Shown one piece after another: positions 42,830 to 50,311 of a stretch of DNA of 64,000 bases. Source of the stretch: Luteolibacter sp. LG18 (lineage in GTDB: Bacteria > Verrucomicrobiota > Verrucomicrobiia > Verrucomicrobiales > Akkermansiaceae); the NCBI RefSeq assembly GCF_036322585.1, contig NZ_AP024600.1, forward strand, positions 5,270,001 through 5,334,000, written 5' to 3'. The position numbers and the translations under genes are program-made. The notes below the pieces were generated by a model, which saw only the letters and a program-made list of their open reading frames with translations, was not told the DNA's origin and searched no databases. Within the stretch, counting starts at the first letter, position 1. Each line of letters opens with the position of its first letter.

Positions 42830-43933
42830 TCAAGCAGGCACCGGACCCAGCACGGCGTCCAGCACCTCGAGACAGCGCTCGTTCTGCGGCTGCGTGCCGA
42901 TCGAGATACGCACCCACTCCGGCAGCTTGTAGCTGCGCATGGCGCGGATGATCACCCCCTGCTTCAGCATCTCGCGGAAGACGCGGTCGCCATCGCCCAC
43001 CTTCACCAGGATGAAGTTCGCCACGCTCGGCACGAACTCCAGGCCGCGCTCGGTGAACGCCTTCGAGTAGAACGCCAGCCCCTCGCGGTTCACCCGGCGG
43101 GTGTTCTCCACGTGGGTGTCATCGGTGAGCGCGGCGATCGCACCGGCCTGCGCGATCGAGTTGACGTTGAACGGCTGGCGCGCCTTCTGGAGGATCGCCG
43201 CCACGCCCTTCGACGCCAGCGCGTAGCCCACCCGCAGCGCGGCCAGACCGTGGATCTTCGAGCAGGTGCGCAGAATGCACACGTTCTTGCCCTCGGCGAT
43301 GTACTTGAGGGTGTCCGGAGCCTTGTCCAGGAACTCGTGGTAGGCCTCGTCGAATGCCACCACCACATGGTCCGGCACCCGGGCCATGAAACGGTCCAGC
43401 TCCTCCTGACCCACCATCGTGCCGGTCGGGTTGTTCGGATTGGCAATGAACACCAGGCGCGTCTCCGGCGTGATGGCGTCCGCCATCGCGTCCAGATCGT
43501 GCACGAAATTCGGATCCGCCACCTCGACATACTGCGCGCCGAAAAGGGTGGCCATGAGCTTGTAGACCACGAACGCGTGCTCCGCGGCGATCAGCTCCGC
43601 CTTCGCATTCAGGAAACTGTGGCACAGCAGCTCGATGATCTCGTTCGACCCGTTGCCGAGCACCACGTGGTCGATGCTCAGGCCGAATTTCCCGGCGATG
43701 GCGCTGCGCAGCCGGTAGCCGCCGCCATCCGGGTAAATGTGCGCGTCCTCGAGCGCCGAGATCATCGCCTCCTTCGCCCGCGGCGACGGCCCGAGCGGAT
43801 TCTCGTTCGATGCGACCTTCACGATGTCAGCCGGTTCCAGGCCGAGTTCGCGCGCCGTTTCATCAATCGGCTTGCCGGGCTCGTAAGCCACCAGATCACA
43901 CACAAAACGGTTCGCGTAGTGGTCGATATTCAT
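42830..43933 (-). CDS. hisC: Histidinol-phosphate aminotransferase
   Basis: The protein has 367 residues, normal for HisC. Characteristic segments are KVASNENPLGPSPRAKEAM near the N-terminus, VVLGNGSNEIIELL, IANPNNPTGTMV, FDEAYHEFLD and the PLP-lysine region RTCSKIHGLAALRVGYA. It converts imidazole-acetol phosphate to histidinol phosphate in histidine synthesis; close relatives also act on aromatic amino acids. It stands alone, not in a his operon. Confidence 0.93.
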   Translation of the reverse strand: MNIDHYANRFVCDLVAYEPGKPIDETARELGLEPADIVKVASNENPLGPSPRAKEAMISALEDAHIYPDGGGYRLRSAIAGKFGLSIDHVVLGNGSNEIIELLCHSFLNAKAELIAAEHAFVVYKLMATLFGAQYVEVADPNFVHDLDAMADAITPETRLVFIANPNNPTGTMVGQEELDRFMARVPDHVVVAFDEAYHEFLDKAPDTLKYIAEGKNVCILRTCSKIHGLAALRVGYALASKGVAAILQKARQPFNVNSIAQAGAIAALTDDTHVENTRRVNREGLAFYSKAFTERGLEFVPSVANFILVKVGDGDRVFREMLKQGVIIRAMRSYKLPEWVRISIGTQPQNERCLEVLDAVLGPVPA

Positions 43934-43998
43934 CCGACGGGAACCCTAGGACTCCACCCCCGCAAGGTCAACGGTGGGAAGCGATCCGATTGTAAAGT

Positions 43999-44133
43999 GT
44001 AGCTGAAAGCTCCGCTTTCAGAGTGTAGGGGGAAGCTCCAGCTTTCCCTCTTCGGGGGAGGAGATCGTTCGGCATCTCCACCACCGCCAACTGGAGCTGG
44101 CGGAAACGATCCGAAAGCGGAGCTTTCGACTAC
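43999..44133. repeat. REPIN-like element: two GTAG hairpins facing one inverted hairpin
   Basis: Unit 1 (43999-44021) is GTAG with a perfect 8-bp stem CTGAAAGC / GCTTTCAG, loop TCC. Unit 2 (44025-44048) is GTAG with GGGGAAGC / GCTTTCCC, loop TCCA. Unit 3 (44111-44133) is inverted: CGAAAGC / GCTTTCG, then CTAC. Between them, CCGCCAACTGGAGCTGGCGG (44083-44102) can form another hairpin. The central sequence matches the element at 47115-47223 in reverse orientation. It fills most of the gap between hisC and ubiE. Confidence 0.85.
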
Positions 44134-44143
44134 ATTCTCTCCC

Positions 44144-44821
44144 TTACTCCGCCCGCGTCGCCTCGTAGAAACTCACCACCCCGAAGGTCATCGGCGTGCA
44201 GCTCGCGTCCACGAACCCGCACCTTTCCAAAAGCGTGATCATCGCGTCCCCGCTCGGGAACGCCTCGATCGAGCCGCCGAGGTATTCGTAGGCATCCTTC
44301 TGCCCCGTCAGCGCGCCCGCCATCTTCGGTAGCACGTTGTGGAGGTAAAAGCGGTAGGGCCCGCGCAGCACGCCCCGCGGCAGCGAGAAATCCAGGATCA
44401 CCAAGCGGCCACCCGGCTTCAACACCCGCCGCATCTCGCGCAGCGCCGCCTCGTAATCCGCCATGTTCCGCAGGCCGAAGGCCACCGTCACCACGTCGAA
44501 CGAAGCATCTTCAAACGGCAGGTTCAGCGCATCCGCCACCACCGTCTTCTCGATCCCGCGCCGACCCGCATGGGCCAGCATCTCCGCGCAGAAATCCGAA
44601 GCGATCACCTCGCACTCCGGGCAGGCATCCTGGATCGAAAGCGCCAGGTCACCGGTGCCGCTCGCCACATCGAGCAGCCGCCGCGGTTTCCAGCTCCGGA
44701 TGCGAGCCGTCACCACCCGTCGCCACCACAGGTCCGCCCCGCCGCTCAGCACGTGGTTCGTCAGCACATAGCGGTCGGCGATCCTCGCGAAGGCTTCGCG
44801 CACGTAGTCGGCATCGGGCAT
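44144..44821 (-). CDS. menG: Demethylmenaquinone/ubiquinone methyltransferase (UbiE/MenG)
   Basis: The protein has 225 residues, the normal length. The N-terminus VREAFARIADRYVLTNHVLS and the SAM-binding motif LLDVASGTGDLAL are diagnostic, followed by DALNLPFEDASFDVVTVAFGLRN (split here as FDVVTVAFGLRN) and LEPGGRLVILDFS-like LKPGGRLVILDFSLPRG. It performs the C-methylation step of menaquinone synthesis. Menaquinone rather than ubiquinone is the likely substrate in this phylum (inference). It agrees with a quinone-dependent Mqo nearby. Confidence 0.93.
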   Translation of the reverse strand: MPDADYVREAFARIADRYVLTNHVLSGGADLWWRRVVTARIRSWKPRRLLDVASGTGDLALSIQDACPECEVIASDFCAEMLAHAGRRGIEKTVVADALNLPFEDASFDVVTVAFGLRNMADYEAALREMRRVLKPGGRLVILDFSLPRGVLRGPYRFYLHNVLPKMAGALTGQKDAYEYLGGSIEAFPSGDAMITLLERCGFVDASCTPMTFGVVSFYEATRAE

Positions 44822-44828
44822 CGCGGGG

Positions 44829-44936
44829 AGAGTCCAGAGTCCAGGGTCCGGAATCCAGAAAGAAAGCTCGCCCCGCTACCCATCCCCCACGAACCCGACC
44901 AAAATCTGACCTCTTCCTCTGGATTCTGGATTCTTA
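44829..44936. repeat. Inverted pair of 7-bp degenerate words
   Basis: The left block (44829-44862) is a run of GTCCAGA-like heptamers. The right block (44915-44934) is the reverse words TCTGGAT, TCTGGAT. They face each other across about 50 bases. The words are the same kind as those at 3627-3730. The region separates the small cysteine-rich gene from menG. Confidence 0.65.
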
Positions 44937-44939
44937 CCT

Positions 44940-45110
44940 CTACTCCCCGAGTCCTCTAGCCCACACCCCTTCCCGGCTGAACACGATCACCATCGGCCGG
45001 CAGCAGATTTCGCAATCGTAGTCCACCTCCGTGGGCATCTCCTCATCCGGCGGCACCGCCACCTCGAAGGTTTCGAAACAGGTGGGACAAGTGACTTCCG
45101 CGAACTCCAT
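44940..45110 (-). CDS. Small CPXCG-type cysteine-rich protein
   Basis: A 56-residue protein beginning MEFAEVTCPTCFETFEVAVP and ending GVWARGLGE. Cys pairs CPTC and CEICC sit about 25 residues apart, with acidic residues between, as in the CPXCG cysteine-rich family; they probably bind one zinc ion. It lies upstream of menG on the same strand. The family's function is unknown. Confidence 0.85.
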   Translation of the reverse strand: MEFAEVTCPTCFETFEVAVPPDEEMPTEVDYDCEICCRPMVIVFSREGVWARGLGE

Positions 45111-45299
45111 GCCCTATCTACGCAGCCACCGTCGCGCTCGACAAGCCCCGCAAACCCATGACTGCCATGGCCGTTTCCGCGACCGGGTGGAAACGAATCC
45201 GCCCTCCCTAACGAAGAGATTTTGACGAAAGCCGCGGATTGGGATACCGGTGAGGATGGCCCCTGTCCCGTGGGGCCGTCCACCAACCGTACAACCGCC

Positions 45300-45626
45300 A
45301 TGAAACTCAAACTTTGGATTCCGGTTCTCGCCGTCCCGCTCTTGGTCGCCTCCTGTGACGACAAGAAGAAGGACGAACTCGACAAGGCCACCAGCAACGC
45401 GAAGTCCGCCATGGACGATGCCTCGAAGAAGATCGAGAAGGCCACCGCCGACGCCAAGGCCGCCACCGAAAAAGCCACCGCCGATGCCAAGGCCATGGCG
45501 GACAAGGCCGCCGCCGATGCCAAGGCCGCCGCCGATGCCGCGAAGGCGAAGGCCGACGAAGCCGCCAAGAAGATTCAGGATGCCGCTGGCAGCATCCCCA
45601 CGCCGCCCCCGGCCCCCGGCCAATAA
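45300..45626 (+). CDS. Small Ala/Lys-rich helical lipoprotein
   Basis: The protein has 108 residues. The start at 45300 gives a lipoprotein signal, LKLWIPVLAVPLLVASC, with the lipidated Cys at residue 19. The mature part is almost entirely Ala, Lys, Asp and Glu in an 11-residue periodicity (KATADAKAATEKATADAKA), predicted as a single long amphipathic helix, then a Pro-rich end. It resembles Lpp-like or late-embryogenesis-type helical lipoproteins. A possible TTGACG -35 box lies at 45222-45227, 17 bp before a weak TACCGG. Confidence 0.75.
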   Translation: MKLKLWIPVLAVPLLVASCDDKKKDELDKATSNAKSAMDDASKKIEKATADAKAATEKATADAKAMADKAAADAKAAADAAKAKADEAAKKIQDAAGSIPTPPPAPGQ

Positions 45627-45638
45627 CCACGAGCGGCC

Positions 45639-46244
45639 GTGGAGACTCCACCGATACCGGTCCCATCCCGGTCCCGGCTCCCGAGGTTTGCCCTATGGGT
45701 GACCCTCGGGATGACCGTGGTGTGGTTTGCCGCCTGTCACTTGGGAATGCTCGCCCGAGGCCAGGCGGCCTTGCGCGAACATGAGACGCGCCTCACCGGA
45801 AAGCCCAGCTTCTCCAGCAGCGGCCCGGATGGCTGCCCGGAGGCCTGGGTCGACACCGACCCCAAGGCCCGCCGTTTCACCTGGCCCCAGAGCGAGCTGC
45901 CCGCGGGCGAACTCCCCGCCGACACCGCCCTGACCTTCACCTTCCTGGAGCCCGTGTTCTTCACCCAGGGCCACCTCGTCCTGGCGAAGATCTCGACCCC
46001 GGACAAGGTGCTCTACGATGCCTCCATCTGCCGTGTGCACCGCGAAACGATGCACCGCACCGTGGTCACTCCGGATGCCAAGCCGCCACACCCGGCCGAG
46101 CTCACGCTCTTCCCGAACTGCGGCCGCATCCCGAAATGCACCGGCCAGAATCAGGTCACGACGTGGGTGTGCGATTCCTGCCGCCGCGAGCGCGACCGCT
46201 GGCTGGACCAATGCCGGATCTCCCCCGTGTCCGCCGCCCGTTGA
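45639..46244 (+). CDS. Hypothetical membrane-anchored protein
   Basis: The protein has 201 residues with one N-terminal membrane helix (FALWVTLGMTVVWFAACHLG). The extracytoplasmic part ends in a cysteine-rich tail (FPNCGRIPKC; WVCDSCRRERDRW). No family was recognised. It starts 12 bp after the helical lipoprotein gene, so the two are probably co-transcribed. Confidence 0.65.
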   Translation: METPPIPVPSRSRLPRFALWVTLGMTVVWFAACHLGMLARGQAALREHETRLTGKPSFSSSGPDGCPEAWVDTDPKARRFTWPQSELPAGELPADTALTFTFLEPVFFTQGHLVLAKISTPDKVLYDASICRVHRETMHRTVVTPDAKPPHPAELTLFPNCGRIPKCTGQNQVTTWVCDSCRRERDRWLDQCRISPVSAAR

Positions 46245-46247
46245 CTG

Positions 46248-47021
46248 TCACTTCGCTGGCAGCAGCCTGAGATGGGACAGCAGCGGACGGTGGTCACTGC
46301 CATTCGGCTCCGCCACCACCGTGGTGCCCGCGTCCTGGATCGTGATCCCGTTGCCATCCCGCAACAGCACGTGGTCGATCACCACCCGCGGCTGGTCGGC
46401 CGGAAAGCTCGCCGGATCGCCCTGCGGCACCACCCGCCGGAAACCCGCCTCGGCGAAGAGCTTCAAGACATTCGAATCCGGCACGTCATTGAAGTCCCCG
46501 GTGATGATGACCGGCTCCTTCACGGCCTTCAGCCGCTGCACGATGAGCCTCACGTTCTCAAGGCGCTGCGTATCGTCCTTCCCGGAATCCAGATGCACGC
46601 CCACAATGGCGATCACGCCCGCGTCCGGAGTTTTCACGAACCGGATCACGCACACCCGCGGCTCACCGTCCTTCACCGGCAGGTGGATCGATTCATCCGC
46701 CACCACCGGCAGCTTCGAAAGCACCGCCGCCCCGTAGGCCCCGCCGTCATAGGGCATCGCCGCGGCATAGGCCGAGGTCATCCCCAGCGTCGCCGCGTAG
46801 GTGGCCGCCACGTTGACGCTGCCATTGCGCTTCGTCAGGTGATCCACCTCCTGCAACGCCACCAGATCCGGCTTCAGCTTCTTCAGTATCTCCTGCTGGA
46901 ACGCGTGGTCATACTTCCCGTCCATCCTCCGCCCCCCGTTGCGGATGTTGAACGACACCACCGTGAGATCGGAGGCGGACGAAAACGTGGCCAAGGCGAG
47001 GAGACAAAGAAGCGGACGCAT
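46248..47021 (-). CDS. Secreted endonuclease/exonuclease/phosphatase-family protein
   Basis: The protein has 257 residues with a signal peptide (MRPLLCLLALATFSSAS), which sets the start. The EEP fold is clear: LTVVSFNIRNGG, VALQEVDHL (metal-binding Glu), VIITGDFNDVPDSN (Asp/Asn) and the closing GSDHRPLLSHL (catalytic His). The family includes nucleases, phosphodiesterases and sphingomyelinase-like enzymes, so the substrate is open; secretion suggests a nutrient-scavenging role. Confidence 0.88.
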   Translation of the reverse strand: MRPLLCLLALATFSSASDLTVVSFNIRNGGRRMDGKYDHAFQQEILKKLKPDLVALQEVDHLTKRNGSVNVAATYAATLGMTSAYAAAMPYDGGAYGAAVLSKLPVVADESIHLPVKDGEPRVCVIRFVKTPDAGVIAIVGVHLDSGKDDTQRLENVRLIVQRLKAVKEPVIITGDFNDVPDSNVLKLFAEAGFRRVVPQGDPASFPADQPRVVIDHVLLRDGNGITIQDAGTTVVAEPNGSDHRPLLSHLRLLPAK

Positions 47022-47114
47022 CACAGGACCATAACGCCGCCGCCGCAGCCATTCTTCTCCCAGTAGCGCTCCTGCCAAACATTCCGGCGCTTTGGCCAAG
47101 ATCGCCCCCCGATT

Positions 47115-47223
47115 GTAGCCGGAAGCTCCGCTTTCGGATGGTCTCCGCCAACTCCAGTTGTCGGTGGCGGTCAGGCCAAACGATCCCCTCCTCCACAGAG
47201 GGAAAGCTGGAGCTTTCAGCTAC
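47115..47223. repeat. REPIN-like element, 109 bp
   Basis: It begins GTAG plus CCGGAAGC, loop TCC, GCTTTCGG (8-bp stem with one wobble) at 47115-47137 and ends with the inverted unit GAAAGC-TGGA-GCTTTC-AG then CTAC at 47202-47223. The centre (about 47140-47200) reads TCTCCGCCAACTCCAGTTG followed by CAGGCCAAACGATCC, and matches the centres at 47998-48076 (same orientation) and 43999-44133 (reverse). Confidence 0.85.
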
Positions 47224-47305
47224 AATGCGAGACCACGCTCAAGCGGCTGGAAGCACATGGTTTCAGGCGTGTCACCGGCGCGGAGCTGGATCAGCATGAT
47301 CGGGA

Positions 47306-48001
47306 ATGGAGAAACCCGAACAGAAACACCGGATGGCGCGGCGGCTGGCTTGGCTGGCCCTCGCCATGATGTTGGTGGCGCAGTGCCTGCCGTGGGAAAA
47401 GACGCGGCTTGAAGTGCGGACCTGGGTCGGAGTGAGTGAAGCCAATTCGAATTTACTGCCCATCGCACGGTCCTGGACTTTCAACATGGAGGACGACTGC
47501 CCTTCATGGCCGGCGGGCAACCACATCTTTGTCTCAGGCTCCGACGCGTTTGTCCAAACCACCACCATCTGCCGCGGCCACCTCCCGGAGGTCCTTCAAT
47601 TGAATCTGGCCGCGGAACTGTGGCACAGTGCAGAGGGATGGGCAGCAGCCCCATCGGCCTTGCCCGGGATGGAAATGACGACCTTCCTGATCCCTGCCAC
47701 CATTTCCATCTGGCTGCTGACGATCGCGCTCATGACCGTCGCGCCTTTTCTTCCGAAATGGCGTTCCCGCCCGAAAGTGGCAGTGTGGATGGCCCGCCTC
47801 TTCGTGGTGCTGATCCTGACGTGGTTGATCCGGAACCTCATCCTCGGATTCGAAACCCTTCCTTACGAATTCCGCGATTGTCTCGGACATGTAGGTGCTG
47901 GCTACTGGCTGACCCTGGCGGCGCTGGGTGTGGAAACCGTGGCGCTGTTTCTGATTTCCGCTCCCATGAAGCACCAGCCGCCGACGCAAGCGACCACGTA
48001 G
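47306..48001 (+). CDS. Hypothetical membrane protein
   Basis: The protein has 231 residues with about four hydrophobic segments: one near the N-terminus (LAWLALAMMLVAQCLPW), then three in the C-terminal half (TISIWLLTIALMTVAPFL; LFVVLILTWLIRNLIL; LTLAALGVETVALFLIS). The soluble part between residues 35 and 120 carries a few Cys residues. No family was recognised. Its TAG stop is part of the GTAG head of a REP-like unit. Confidence 0.65.
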   Translation: MEKPEQKHRMARRLAWLALAMMLVAQCLPWEKTRLEVRTWVGVSEANSNLLPIARSWTFNMEDDCPSWPAGNHIFVSGSDAFVQTTTICRGHLPEVLQLNLAAELWHSAEGWAAAPSALPGMEMTTFLIPATISIWLLTIALMTVAPFLPKWRSRPKVAVWMARLFVVLILTWLIRNLILGFETLPYEFRDCLGHVGAGYWLTLAALGVETVALFLISAPMKHQPPTQATT

Positions 48002-48076
48002 CCGGAAGCTCCGCCTATGGATTGTCTCCGCCAGCTCCCGTTGGCGGCGCGGTCAGGCCAAGCGACGCCCTCCGTC
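47998..48076 (+). repeat. Truncated copy of the REPIN-like element
   Basis: It begins GTAG plus CCGGAAGC-TCC-GCCTATGG, a decayed stem, and continues with TCTCCGCCAGCTCCCGTTGG and GGTCAGGCCAAGCGA, matching the left two-thirds of the element at 47115-47223. No right-hand inverted unit follows. The GTAG head overlaps the stop codon of the preceding gene. Confidence 0.75.
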
Positions 48077-48297
48077 CGCCCGCGTACGCCGTGCAGGATA
48101 CGGTCCACCCCTTGCAAGCTGCACCGAATACGTCACGCCCGCGTCAGCTCCCTGCCGATCGCCCCACCCGCAAGACTTTGACCCCGGAGCGCTTGCACGA
48201 CACCAACACCTGCCCACTACCCCGGCACGCGCCCTGCGGAACAGGAAACCACCACGAAAGGCCCCGCGCCTTTTCGCAACCACAACCCTGTACGCTT

Positions 48298-48879
48298 ATG
48301 AAAACGAAACCGATTCTTTCCATTCTCGCCGTGACACTCCTGTGTCCGCTGGCGAACGCCGAGGAAAAACTCGGAGCCAAAGCCCCGGCGAAGGAGACAG
48401 CAGCGGATGCCACTCTCAAAAAGCCCGCTGAACCCGCCGCGACTTCGATCGCCGGGATGATCCGCTCCGGTGCGACGTTCTCGATCCTCGCCAAGGCGAT
48501 GGATGCCGCGGGGATCACCGAAACCTTCGCCGGCAAGGGCATGTTCACCGTCTTCGCGCCCACCGACGATGCCTTCATGAAGCTGCCGAAGGACACGCTC
48601 GCGAAGCTCATGCTTCCCGAGAACAAGGAGAAGCTCCGCTCCCTGCTGCTCTACCACGCGGTGGCCGGCGACTTCACCACCTCCAACCTCGCCGAGGGCA
48701 AGGTGAAGTCCGTGAACGGCGAGCCGATCAAGATCGACATCGGCAAGGCCAAGTTGAAGGCCGATGACGCCAAGGTCGTGAACCCCGACCTCAAGGCCGA
48801 CAACGGCACGATCCACGTGATCGATCACGTCATGGTGCCGAAGTCTCTCGATGGCTTCGCGGGCCTCAAGGCCGATTGA
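48298..48879 (+). CDS. Secreted fasciclin (FAS1) domain protein
   Basis: The protein has 193 residues. The signal peptide MKTKPILSILAVTLLCPLAN fixes the start. After a Lys/Ala-rich linker, residues about 50-190 form one FAS1 domain: TFSILAKAMDAAGITETF, the H1 box FTVFAPTDDAFMKLP, the YH motif LLLYHAVAGDF and the closing NGTIHVIDHVMVP. FAS1 domains mediate adhesion or binding at the cell surface. It is monocistronic, ending at a palindromic hairpin. Confidence 0.93.
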   Translation: MKTKPILSILAVTLLCPLANAEEKLGAKAPAKETAADATLKKPAEPAATSIAGMIRSGATFSILAKAMDAAGITETFAGKGMFTVFAPTDDAFMKLPKDTLAKLMLPENKEKLRSLLLYHAVAGDFTTSNLAEGKVKSVNGEPIKIDIGKAKLKADDAKVVNPDLKADNGTIHVIDHVMVPKSLDGFAGLKAD

Positions 48880-48950
48880 GCCCGGTTCCCTGTCGGGGTG
48901 GAGCGTTTCGGGTGATCGGAACGCTCCGCCCGGACGCCCCCGTCGATGCG

Positions 48951-48981
48951 CATGGGTCCTATATCTCCTATAGGACCCATG
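48951..48981. terminator. Perfect 13-bp inverted repeat between convergent genes
   Basis: CATGGGTCCTATA (48951-48963) and TATAGGACCCATG (48969-48981) are perfect complements around the 5-base loop TCTCC. It lies 71 bp after the fasciclin gene and 12 bp before the folE2 stop, which suggests a bidirectional terminator, although neither side has a T-run. Confidence 0.6.
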
Positions 48982-48993
48982 GTTGGCGGGCCC

Positions 48994-49773
48994 TCAGTGC
49001 TTCTCGATCACCGCGTAGGCGTTGTGGTTGTGGATGGACTCGAAATTCTCGGCCTCCACCCGGTACCACGTGATCGATTCGTGCGCGTTCGAGCGCGAGG
49101 CGACGTTCCGCACCAGGTCCTCCACGAACACCGGATTGTCATAGGCGCGTTCGGTCACGGCCTTCTCGTCCGGGCGCTTCAGGATGCTGTAGAGCTCGCA
49201 GCTCGCGGAGCGCTCGACCAAGGCGATGAGGTCCTCGATCCAGATCGGCTCGGTCGAGCGGATGGAGTAGGTCACGATGCCGCGCTGGTTGTGCGCGCCG
49301 CGCTCGCTGATCGCCTTCGAGCACGGGCACAGCGTGGCCACCGGCACGAACACGGTCACGATGAAATCGGTCGGCTTGCCTTCCTCGGCCTCCACCTCGA
49401 AACGCACCTCGTAGTCCAGCAGACCCTGCTTGCCAGTGACCGGCGCGGCCTTGCTCAGGAAGAACGGGAATTGGAATTCGATGTGGGCCTTCCGCGCGTC
49501 CAGCTTCCGCAGCAACTCGCGCGGCAGCGAGGCGATCGTGCGCACGTCCAGGCAGCCGCCGTGGGCGTGGAGCGCCTCGACGAAGCGGCTCATGTGCGTG
49601 CCCTTGAAGTGGGCGGGAAGATCGACGGCGAGGGAGACGGTGGCGACGGTGCGCTGGACGCTGCCGCCCTTGTCGCTGACTTCCACCGGGAAGCGCAGGC
49701 CTTTCACGCCCACGCGGTCGATGGGCAGGCGGCGGTCGTCGCGCTCGTTCTGGGTGTCCTTGAGTTCCTTCAT
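48994..49773 (-). CDS. folE2: GTP cyclohydrolase IB (FolE2)
   Basis: The protein has 259 residues; the ATG at 49773 is used rather than an upstream GTG. Family marks are RRLPIDRVGVKGLRFPVEV, the metal/catalytic segment VATLCPCSKAISERGAHNQRG with the conserved Cys and His, and the C-terminal ITWYRVEAENFESIHNHNAYA. FolE2 makes dihydroneopterin triphosphate, the first step to folate, using metals other than zinc, unlike FolE (IA). It lies downstream of the rpsR terminator, so it probably has its own promoter in the 79-bp gap. Confidence 0.95.
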   Translation of the reverse strand: MKELKDTQNERDDRRLPIDRVGVKGLRFPVEVSDKGGSVQRTVATVSLAVDLPAHFKGTHMSRFVEALHAHGGCLDVRTIASLPRELLRKLDARKAHIEFQFPFFLSKAAPVTGKQGLLDYEVRFEVEAEEGKPTDFIVTVFVPVATLCPCSKAISERGAHNQRGIVTYSIRSTEPIWIEDLIALVERSASCELYSILKRPDEKAVTERAYDNPVFVEDLVRNVASRSNAHESITWYRVEAENFESIHNHNAYAVIEKH

Positions 49774-49791
49774 GGTCCGTGAAAACACAAA

Positions 49792-49818
49792 GAGCCTGTC
49801 CGGGATACGGACAAGCTC
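49792..49818 (-). terminator. Rho-independent terminator after rpsR
   Basis: GAGCCTGTCCG (49792-49802) and CGGACAAGCTC (49808-49818) form an 11-bp stem with one mismatch and loop GGATA. Read on the minus strand it is followed by TTTGTGTTTT. It closes the dksA-like/rpmG/rpsR transcript. Confidence 0.8.
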
Positions 49819-49852
49819 CTGGTGAGAATGATGGTTTCTCCGGAGCCCGGGA

Positions 49853-50095
49853 TCAGGGCAGGAGGTTCACCGCACGCGCCTGCTTGATGGAGCGGGTGAT
49901 CTTGCGATGAAGCTTGGCCGAAACCCCCGTCACGCGGCGCGGAAGGATCTTGCCGGTCTCGGTGGTGAACTTGGTGAGAAGTTCCGGATTGGTGTGGCGC
50001 ACCTGCTCCACTTGGATGTCGTGCCGACGGGTCGGCATCTTGCGGTTCGCCTTGCGGAAGGCGATGCGGCGCTGGACGGTCTTGGGCTCGGACAT
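49853..50095 (-). CDS. rpsR: 30S ribosomal protein S18, cysteine-free form
   Basis: The protein has 80 residues. The C-terminal half ESG-like TETGKILPRRVTGVSAKLHR and KITRSIKQARAVNLLP is diagnostic of S18. It contains no cysteine, so it is a non-zinc form: the N-terminal paired-Cys motif of zinc-binding S18 is absent. It follows rpmG by 11 bp in the same operon. Confidence 0.95.
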   Translation of the reverse strand: MSEPKTVQRRIAFRKANRKMPTRRHDIQVEQVRHTNPELLTKFTTETGKILPRRVTGVSAKLHRKITRSIKQARAVNLLP

Positions 50096-50106
50096 GAGAA
50101 AAAAGG

Positions 50107-50280
50107 TTAGCGGAGTTCGCGATGAAGGGTGCGGCGCTTGAGGAAGTGATTGAACTTCACCTTCTCGAGACGACCCGGCGTGCGCAGGCTCTTCTTGTTG
50201 CGCGTGGTGACGTAGCGGGACGTCGGCTTGCCCTCAGCCTTGGCTTCGGTGCATTCGAGGATGATGATCTCGCGTGGCAT
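50107..50280 (-). CDS. rpmG: 50S ribosomal protein L33, CxxC-lacking form
   Basis: A 57-residue protein starting [20 protein letters not shown], with [20 protein letters not shown] and the closing TLHRELR of L33. Zinc-binding L33 has two CxxC pairs; here only one Cys (LECTEA) remains and the second pair is replaced by NHFLKR. It lies between the dksA-like gene (31 bp) and rpsR (11 bp), so the three probably form one transcript. Confidence 0.95.
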   Translation of the reverse strand: MPREIIILECTEAKAEGKPTSRYVTTRNKKSLRTPGRLEKVKFNHFLKRRTLHRELR

Positions 50281-50311
50281 GTGTCAGAAAACGTGGGGGC
50301 GGGAATTTAAT

